IMG/VR virus record: IMGVR_UViG_3300007539_000009
Coordinates: 62,001-126,000 of that record
DNA: 64,000 bases
DNA from: a virus
Strand: one strand, 5' to 3'
The notes under the pieces were generated by a model that ran no database searches, was not told where the DNA came from, and saw nothing but the letters and a program-made list of their open reading frames with translations. This document shows positions 59,001-64,000 of the stretch, one piece after another. Each line of letters starts with the position of its first letter. Within the stretch, counting starts at the first letter, position 1. The position numbers were made by a program, and so were the translations under genes.

Positions 59001-62000
59001 TCTACTGCTTTCGCCCCACCGTTGAGCCGTTGCCAACCCTTCAGGCCGGAGTACGTCAGCCAGTAGTCAGGAGCAACGTAGGTGACAGCACCGGCAATGA
59101 ACTGGCCTGTGATCTCTGTCTCAGCACCGGGTCCTTCAATGTCGAAGTCCTCGTTGAAGACGACGGCATCGTTGATGTCACCAATCGCTACTTTCGCGCC
59201 TTGCAGCAGCACGATGCCTTCGCGGTCCACCGTGTGCACGTCGTACTCGCGAGGCCACAAGTCCTGCACGATGCCGTCGACGCGCCAGTCTTCTGTGAGC
59301 CCTGATCCGACCTTGGTAGCGGAGAAGCCGTTGCCTGAGTAGTCGGGGATCGTAAGGCCCCAGCCACGCCAGAAGTGGTAGACAGCCGTAAGACCGTCGG
59401 TCACTAGCGGAGATCCAGTGGTAGCCTCGACCCCGATGTTATGAATCGGCCGGGGAATGCTGAAGCTAGTCTCCAACGCTTCCGGGTTGAAAGCGTTGGT
59501 GAGCGTGATACTTGGCTGCTGAATAGCGCCGCCGACGCTGAACACGGGGCTGCCGGAAGCTACGCCGCCTATCCACAGGTCTTCGCCTGTGACATCGTTC
59601 ACCGTCAGGTCCGCTACAGGCGTATCAGGGCTAGGCGAACCGACGCCCCACAGCTCGCCATTGACGACGATCTCAGTGCGGTACCGATTGCCCAGGTCCC
59701 GATACTGGGCTGTGATCTCAAACCACTCGTTGACCGGCAGGGTGTACGTAGTAGACGCCGGCGTGATGATGGCGGTGCCATCACCGAACGGATCAGGCTC
59801 CTCGGGGGAATACTCCGGATCGTTAGGCGAGAAGAACGGGTTAGGGAAGACGTAGCTGCCGGGCGAGCCAGGATCCGGGCTAACGAACAGCCCTGACGCA
59901 CCTACCTCGAAGTACGGACGAACAACGCCTTCCTCGAGCACGTTTAGCCCGAGAGTAATCGGACCGTACGAGAAGATGACCGGCGTCTCTCCGCCAACGT
60001 AGCTGCCAGAGTTGATCTTCAGCCAAGTGCGGAACGCAAACTCCGACCCACTTGAGTAGTCAAGCGTGTTGGCGGCAGGCAATAGAGCATTAGTGACTCC
60101 TGTGTTCGCCACCTGCAGCCGGCGATCACCTGTGAGCTCAATAGCCTTACCCGTGCGGTACCCTTGGCCTGAGTCAGCGATCCAGTAGTTGCTGGGCGAC
60201 TCGTACCTAACCGCAAGGTTGCCAAGCCCGCGCTTCTCCGAGTAGCGACGAGCAAAGACTGACGACTGGTTGAGGAACTGATCGTCCCCAACGAGGTAGT
60301 GCACGCCCGGAGCGAGCGTAGCCGGAGGTTCAGTGAGCTGCGACGCTACCTCAGGGCCAAACGAATACAGGTACGGCGTGTACAACCAGCCATCACTGTC
60401 CGTCTGGTCGTTGAACTCGGCCTGAGCAATAAACGACTCACCTGCCAGCAGCGTGTTAGCCAGCGGGTTGTCGGATTGCAGCGATAAGCTCGGGCTGCCT
60501 TCGACGAGCGTAGCTGTGGTCGTATCGGCCAGCGCGCTGTTATCAGCAACCTCGTCCTCAAACGCCTCAGTGAAGACAATAGGCTGCGTCTCCGCCGGAC
60601 GGATTCGATCCAAGAACACAGCTACGTCTTCGAGCTGTGCCTGTTCCGTTGCCAGTCCCCATCGCAGCTTGACAGCGAAAACGTGATGCTTGAACACGTT
60701 CGCAAGCTGGGTGTTCAGCAGCTGGATGTTCTCGCCGACTGCTTGCGCCTGCGTCGGATCAAGCGCCTCATCTAAGTACAGGAACTGGTCGAGTGTGCGC
60801 GTCTGACGAGCCCAAACGGTGTACTCCGTTACCGAAGGTGCGAGAATACCACCGCCGTACCCGTACTGCCCGTACTGCCCGTCGCCATAGCCAATTGGGA
60901 AGGCACCGATAGTCTCAGAGTCAAACGTGACGCGTAGCGTGTGCGCATCTACGACCTCTACTACTCGTCCGTACTGCGTCGCTGCGGCTGACGACGGCAG
61001 CGTGAGGTAAGACTGCGCAGCCACCTCCTGAACCTGGACTGCTCCCACAACAGGGGACAGATCAGGCGAACTAGGAGCAGCCTTACCAGTAGGCCAGACG
61101 CAAGTGATGAGACTGCCCGAGCCAGTCGGGCTACTATTGTCGACAGCAAATGCCTCATCAAGCTCGTTCTGCCACGCAAGCGGCGCATTGACTAGCCCGA
61201 GTAGCGTGCTAAAGCCGCTCGGACTGTCGAGCAGGTTCTCGATAACAAACGGAGGCACGCTCGCAGTTGTGATGCTGAGCGAGCCGGCCGGGAACCCAGC
61301 TGTGACCGTAGAGTCGTACGACAGGTGCGTGACGTCGACGGCGCCTGTGTTAGTGGGCAGGAACGCACTCTGCTGCGCCTGCTCGAGCGTAGCAAAGCTG
61401 GTGATGCCCAGCTTGATGAGATCCCCAGCCCACACTTCTTGCTCAAAGAAGTTGACGCTGAAATCAGTCAACAGCCCAGTAGCGTTATTGAACGTAGCAA
61501 CCGTGCTCGTGAAGTTGGACGGCGTGCGCACGTCCAATCGCTTAGCGAACTGGTAATCGTCAGAGAACTGCTCAGCAAAGAACGCGAGCAGTCCAACGTC
61601 AGCAAGCTCGTCCCGATCGTACACCGTCACCAGGTCATTGACGGCGTAGAACTTAGACATCTCCTGCGGTGCGCGCAGCACACGCAGCGGCTGCTCCGGA
61701 AGCAGCGGCACTACGAAAGTAGCAGTACCGTCAGACGGTTGAACAGTCAGCCCCTGCCCTGTTGTGGTATCGACAATACCAGCGGCCGTACCTGCTTGAT
61801 CCAAGAAGGCGGATCCCAGCAGGATGCTTCCGTAGTTCTGGATCGCACTCTTAGTGGACGCACCACGGTACGCCGCGTACAGCGACGCAGTGAGCCCACG
61901 GTACTCCGCGCTCGAGTCGCGAACCAGGTCAATAGGCTCGCCCCACACCTGGGCGATGGTCTGCTCATCAACGTCCGTCTCGAAGAACCAACCTTCCTCG

Positions 62001-64000
62001 AGCCGCACGTCTGCGTACAGGAGAGTCTCATCTTCCTGCACTACCAGGTCAAAGTCACCCGCAGGTCCGTTGAGCTCGGTGTCCCACTGCGTGACGCCAT
62101 CACGGATGATGGCAACGTTGGTGATCTGTCCGCGGTAGCCGTAGTCGATGTCAACGCGCACCGGCAGGCTGTGCAGATACGCCTTTGAGTCGATGGCCGC
62201 GTTGATAGTGACCGTCAGGCCCGGAGTCAGCGCATTGTCAAACTGCACGAACTGGTCGGAGACGATCGTGAACTCTTCGGGGTCTGTGAAGACAAACCCG
62301 TCACGGAAGATCTGTACCGGATACTTGTCGCGGTCAAAGCTATCATCCAGCTTGACCGTGAACTGCTCCAGGATCGTCGGAGGGATTGTGATCTCACCGA
62401 AGATGTGCCGGTGGTTGTCTTGGGTCTCTTGGTCGACGTAGTAGATGTCGACGATGGCGCCAACCGGCAGCACTTCCGCGAACTGGATAGTGCGGCTGTC
62501 AGTGAACGTGTAACTAGCCGGCTCAACCAGCGTGGAGTCGTAGTCGAACTCTGTGTCGTCTACGAACACCTGGATGGGGAACTGCTCTTTGGGCTCGTCT
62601 GCTGCGTCGAGGGCAAAGGGCCGAGTGATCGGAACAGCCACTGTGTCGGTGGCCTCGTCAAGCACCTCACGATAGCTAGCATGGCTATGCGCTTCGACAA
62701 TCGGCGCGACCAGCTTGAACGTGACACCGTTGTTTGGGGCCCGATCGAACCCTAGAGTGGTGGCGGTCAGTGACGGGTTGAGGATGTTAGTGCCGAGATA
62801 CAGCACCTCTACCTGATCCGGGTCCACCGTCCGCTCGAGTTGAATCTTGCGGGTCGGCTTCGATACCTCAACTGTCTGAACGCCTCGTGCGTCCTTGATC
62901 CGTACTCGAGCGCCGCCGTGGAACGAATTCCCTCCGAGCAACGACAGCTCGGTAGCGGTGACGTTGACAAACTCAGCACCGAGGCGGAACCCTACGCGCA
63001 CGTCTGCTGCGACCACGGTGACGCCTGAAGTGACCGACAGCGTCAGTGTCTGACCGGCAGCCGGCAGCTCTTTGAACAGCAGCGTGTCGTCAGACAGTCG
63101 TAGCTGCAGCAGGTTGCCGGCACCGATACCGCCGAGCGGCTTCTGGGTGATGATAGGTGCCGTCGGGTCGCTGTAGTCAATGTCTAGCAGCGACAGCGCG
63201 TTGAACGACTCCAGAAACAGCTGAGCATCGACCGGGTCGTAGGTGATCGCGGTGCCATCAACTTGCGGTGTGTAGCTGGTCGTAGTGCCGTTGCTCAGCC
63301 CCTGAACGATCTGCTGATCACGGAACGCGTAAACAGAGATGCGCTCAATCTCAGCCGCAGGCGTCCACTCCTGCGACGTGTTCTCGGTCGATTGCTGGGG
63401 CTGCTCGCCCGGTGCACCCGCTCCGAGGTTACCGCTGTTGTTGACGTTGGAGCTCGCACTGCCAACAAACTCCCCGGCCAGGAACTTGGCGAACTTACCA
63501 ACAGGGTTGCCGTTTGCGTCCACTGACGCATCGAACACCAACGTCGTGCCTTGAACTAGCTCTCCGCTATCCACCCACGGCTCGAGCGAGCACGTGTACA
63601 CGTAAGTGGGCACCGCCCGTCCATCCAGCAGGACTTGTACCCGACCCTTGAGGGCGTGGTCAGGTATGCGAACGCGGTAGAGCTCGGTTACAGAGCTGTC
63701 CGCGTTGATGGTCTGATCAGCGACAGGCCAGTCCTGGAAAGTCTGCCAGTGAGCATGCGGTACCTGCAGAGACTGCCAGTTGCCAAGCTCCTGGAATACC
63801 AGAGGGTAAAACGTCTGGACAGGAACAGTCGACAGGTCACGCGCGGCATCAAGCTGAAACAGCTTCGCGTAGTCACTGTCTTGGGCGCGGATCCACGCCT
63901 CGTAAATCGCTGTGAGCTCGGGTCGATTCGCGTAGAAGTCGCGGTAGATCGACGGGAGGTAGTCGAACAGCGGGTTGGGATCGAAGGTCTTGTCGTCAGC
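53093..64000 (-). CDS. Giant multidomain tail adhesin (more than 3,635 aa); start outside the window
   Basis: The frame is open from its stop at 53093 to base 64000 with no interruption, and residues before the internal GTG at 63613 read naturally (DYLPSIYRDFYANRPELTA, LYRVRIPDHALKGRVQVLL). The true start is therefore outside, and at least 3,635 residues are encoded. Regions, by genome position: beta-rich N-terminus; a Gly/Tyr repeat (near 60850-60890); a LamG/concanavalin-like domain (about 60070-59590); Big/IPT/TIG Ig-like repeats (about 58060-56790); and right-handed beta-helix stretches near 56350-56200 and 54760-54230, with repeated N-x-I-type rungs (VRIENNNIRLGYNLNL). It is probably a tail or baseplate adhesin that binds or degrades surface polysaccharide. 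Confidence 0.88.
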   Translation of the reverse strand, partial: ADDKTFDPNPLFDYLPSIYRDFYANRPELTAIYEAWIRAQDSDYAKLFQLDAARDLSTVPVQTFYPLVFQELGNWQSLQVPHAHWQTFQDWPVADQTINADSSVTELYRVRIPDHALKGRVQVLLDGRAVPTYVYTCSLEPWVDSGELVQGTTLVFDASVDANGNPVGKFAKFLAGEFVGSASSNVNNSGNLGAGAPGEQPQQSTENTSQEWTPAAEIERISVYAFRDQQIVQGLSNGTTTSYTPQVDGTAITYDPVDAQLFLESFNALSLLDIDYSDPTAPIITQKPLGGIGAGNLLQLRLSDDTLLFKELPAAGQTLTLSVTSGVTVVAADVRVGFRLGAEFVNVTATELSLLGGNSFHGGARVRIKDARGVQTVEVSKPTRKIQLERTVDPDQVEVLYLGTNILNPSLTATTLGFDRAPNNGVTFKLVAPIVEAHSHASYREVLDEATDTVAVPITRPFALDAADEPKEQFPIQVFVDDTEFDYDSTLVEPASYTFTDSRTIQFAEVLPVGAIVDIYYVDQETQDNHRHIFGEITIPPTILEQFTVKLDDSFDRDKYPVQIFRDGFVFTDPEEFTIVSDQFVQFDNALTPGLTVTINAAIDSKAYLHSLPVRVDIDYGYRGQITNVAIIRDGVTQWDTELNGPAGDFDLVVQEDETLLYADVRLEEGWFFETDVDEQTIAQVWGEPIDLVRDSSAEYRGLTASLYAAYRGASTKSAIQNYGSILLGSAFLDQAGTAAGIVDTTTGQGLTVQPSDGTATFVVPLLPEQPLRVLRAPQEMSKFYAVNDLVTVYDRDELADVGLLAFFAEQFSDDYQFAKRLDVRTPSNFTSTVATFNNATGLLTDFSVNFFEQEVWAGDLIKLGITSFATLEQAQQSAFLPTNTGAVDVTHLSYDSTVTAGFPAGSLSITTASVPPFVIENLLDSPSGFSTLLGLVNAPLAWQNELDEAFAVDNSSPTGSGSLITCVWPTGKAAPSSPDLSPVVGAVQVQEVAAQSYLTLPSSAAATQYGRVVEVVDAHTLRVTFDSETIGAFPIGYGDGQYGQYGYGGGILAPSVTEYTVWARQTRTLDQFLYLDEALDPTQAQAVGENIQLLNTQLANVFKHHVFAVKLRWGLATEQAQLEDVAVFLDRIRPAETQPIVFTEAFEDEVADNSALADTTTATLVEGSPSLSLQSDNPLANTLLAGESFIAQAEFNDQTDSDGWLYTPYLYSFGPEVASQLTEPPATLAPGVHYLVGDDQFLNQSSVFARRYSEKRGLGNLAVRYESPSNYWIADSGQGYRTGKAIELTGDRRLQVANTGVTNALLPAANTLDYSSGSEFAFRTWLKINSGSYVGGETPVIFSYGPITLGLNVLEEGVVRPYFEVGASGLFVSPDPGSPGSYVFPNPFFSPNDPEYSPEEPDPFGDGTAIITPASTTYTLPVNEWFEITAQYRDLGNRYRTEIVVNGELWGVGSPSPDTPVADLTVNDVTGEDLWIGGVASGSPVFSVGGAIQQPSITLTNAFNPEALETSFSIPRPIHNIGVEATTGSPLVTDGLTAVYHFWRGWGLTIPDYSGNGFSATKVGSGLTEDWRVDGIVQDLWPREYDVHTVDREGIVLLQGAKVAIGDINDAVVFNEDFDIEGPGAETEITGQFIAGAVTYVAPDYWLTYSGLKGWQRLNGGAKAVEASIDLDNSDHYDGFLQPTDPDPDGVSHSTLASDQTLVGARATLTFEAEFGGAISDLTWDGVNVLNSLTKARGAQYGFSGVDRTGSYLVNEGGNLLQVYTQPSDTPLVFSQFGEKAARTDVYMPYLVPFSYQGASLTISAARVDKHVEVDYLGNPSIIRVRGTITPELTNRDGSARSQLSMALTDEFVRAYTYFPVVGDDGPTEVGFSAANQLVFPSDLPGGMILSNQTGTRAVGICALDKVISSSVRSTLILPPLGQLNPVGQKYGQFNALLLMQELLADGVSTAGYTVERFICVGSFAEVAVAFSQLVTGESVIIDPPDPPPISLSVDQQPQSSLNENQTFTVAVSVQTNEGTIDADYEDSGVPIVAQLAPTSFDGVLSGTTSKLTTGGLAIFDDLRIDEGGAYEVRFTSGVLTEDSAAITVNNPVPTLLSITPSTGSTASPPSSISLFGSGFDESARVIVNGTTPIPGTYQSPTLFIASPDPALLSTAGTYVFSILNFAPGGGQSGGVAYISVSPSSASPSPATSPLAADTLESDLTALVVLPEVGNNQGFRITSQLIDSDFEGQAVLDSQATGSITLSIASTTSNGGTFESGSEVFKSTTNGVITQDVGFTRAGLYTLEATWAGSPSLSPNETVTITTQASVVNPPPTIESLSPSKILQFSGDTTVRINAASTTTFFDGEVAVFANGSVPLPTTFVDPGTITFVAPSFALQNLVNYKIAVFTGQYASNELDLTVVPFGVPEGPFPEEDDIPATIRVTPTGWQRLLPEPDATETASTEPLAAALRQVGVLNGADGLADGTPVFLQESGSKGALDVIEIDAGAYGAISFTDSNGPGEVQLLHTPTATEPLIIRATPGATEPEPVVIDPGADASIFFDYQTANQHVHFYDLKIRAGESAAIKTPGKVSVLKLKDSNVNTNDNPLKIDQGTSSTKWQGLEFHRCAVLGEWDHALVRLAPNRWIRGPLGADQDAQDQYDDQGNTVAPANKIAWTKDEVDDAVAFDVSLLPMSRTRPNAFVFGFAPPTATAGVSNVNDPKYYVNNSLYTAPDEVFWSGYGDPDPDTYDNAPGNPLRRTATVRYIGGGGFGSTGVINFLTSAGNQQLTFGNTITLPVGGGMLLARITSASVAAIYNLDVVFDDPQLPDGRARRLLNLEFRDGVTYPVATQAVLVAKHSDVWVFPRDAAYNTAFGANRLSTEVFSTVIKFTDDDGVVDLDSSTIGTVSITVADSTPLVAGNQWEVIAATPGEDPAAWTVRGGLLATQLRLEVTADSIAAVTSAFSGKFGAPITLRFTPSNPAINPVDVPFYIYAYGGPESFPTQSFNDGIYPGAATEADVYYPNYSHATVLNAVVGNTQDGEDFFEVDDNRPPLRVGSGDQPGGPFFPGWPGDPSHPNYDETVADLYPDPSNVPNLVYGGGRESLWGVTARNVWDFVWSGGSVVNIAQRHGIELRNVGGDETLVEFSTIRLCGRSGVRVLSRLTGNQFGPPDRDLLTAPGTISSDTGGPSWGTLLITDNVIRDTGLSHAESAVDISGHQYGQVRIENNNIRLGYNLNLSHLRYMCGNGVDVNDGPQFTFRNNTAYYEHWPVYLTDRDGVPLISYQDIVEGVMAFGPTDPSAPLPTEFQNLINTWPVLPGSDVHPVTGGSQTFYPPVFDGTFAPELVGSTAYGVFDIRGGNQQVGNLNIEGNIIRINDIENLAPTSGVANGTGAWSVDVPARNRSFAAVSNPGVGEAVGSSGDRVRADLLYRYRSTWPFIDPRFSLTALMVAGCRVARIVGNTLASSSQLVELDPVRLDANINGSGDVAKEEYLSSRIYLLIAADNVFEAVTSGAYTSNLLSGLVDYGVPSADDTLTSLEITAAFQDSNFNTIGPGDTTVGLLIINMPATYSGSILVRGTIPLPAGLKYSDTSPLKIKHPVTGEALTTQWEPVSYYPDGEMMAVVELMAMVDPTGIPVNSDNQATFEVVATVAG
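60846..60889 (-). repeat. Short Gly/Tyr-coding tandem repeat inside the giant adhesin
   Basis: The 9-base unit ccgtactgc occurs twice in tandem within a stretch encoding GYGDGQYGQYGYGGG. It is a small low-complexity linker between folded domains. Such repeats can change length by slippage, but only two clean units are present. Confidence 0.6.

Noticed and set aside
60846-60889. Tandem repeat as a CRISPR-like or regulatory array
   Set aside because: Only two 9-base units are present, inside a coding frame that encodes a Gly/Tyr linker.
61325-62188. Plus-strand open frame of 287 codons inside the giant adhesin
   Set aside because: It is antisense to a well-supported minus-strand protein, its product is rich in Arg, Val, Gln and His as expected for a shadow frame, and no other convincing plus-strand gene exists in the window.
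63611-63613. GTG at 63613 as the start of the giant adhesin
   Set aside because: The frame remains open and protein-like to the window edge, so the start must lie further upstream.

Overview
This window looks like part of the genome of a large tailed double-stranded DNA bacteriophage (Caudoviricetes). All convincing genes lie on the minus strand, packed end to end with 1-, 4- and 8-base start/stop overlaps, so transcription runs from base 64000 towards base 1. The sequence is moderately GC-rich. The phage call rests on a portal-like protein, a very large set of tail fibre/adhesin proteins (about 11,000 residues in eleven genes), a GroES-like co-chaperonin and many small accessory genes. I see no terminase, major capsid protein, tRNA, rRNA, CRISPR array or insertion sequence, and the host cannot be named from the sequence.

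Layout in transcription order. 64000-51117: an adhesin of more than 3,635 residues that starts outside the window, then two smaller virion proteins. 51012-45616: a small Cys/helix-turn-helix protein, a metallophosphoesterase, an HExxH metalloprotease, two virion/fibre proteins, a KTSC-domain protein and a broken DEDD exonuclease. 45619-35832: about 27 small accessory genes, including a winged-helix protein, a spanin-like membrane protein, several Cys-rich proteins, GroES, a dATP/dGTP-diphosphohydrolase-like protein and a virion-like paralogue (41.0-41.9 kb). 35759-21830: a second fibre module with a membrane-anchored collagen-like protein, three paralogous fibres carrying a CPPGF motif, a thioredoxin-like protein, a 1,538-residue adhesin, a basic DUF6321-like protein and the other member of the paralogous virion pair. 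21508-19087: small accessory genes including a DUF2493/SLOG protein. 19023-1: a 315-residue and a 1,788-residue adhesin, then a head-type module (low-complexity scaffold-like protein, two conserved-looking proteins, portal), a giant RNA polymerase gene and two small proteins, the last running off the left edge.

The most striking element is the RNA polymerase at 884-8050. One reading frame encodes a beta subunit fused to a beta-prime subunit, and a 348-residue LAGLIDADG intein interrupts the beta active-site motif. The spliced product would be about 2,040 residues. It keeps both catalytic centres (NMDFDGD and GDKLSSRHGSKG), the trigger loop, the bridge helix and the second zinc site. It has lost the beta-prime N-terminal zinc ribbon and has substitutions at rifampicin-contact positions. 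Its place beside the portal raises the possibility that it is packaged in the virion.

A second systematic feature is a set of ten strong hairpins, several followed by U-rich tracts on the transcribed strand, each 4-52 bases upstream of a start codon. This leaves little or no room for a promoter between hairpin and gene, suggesting attenuation, processing or mRNA-stabilising elements. No stretch longer than 300 bases is empty: the widest interval without a long gene (42275-42637) holds two small candidate genes and one hairpin.
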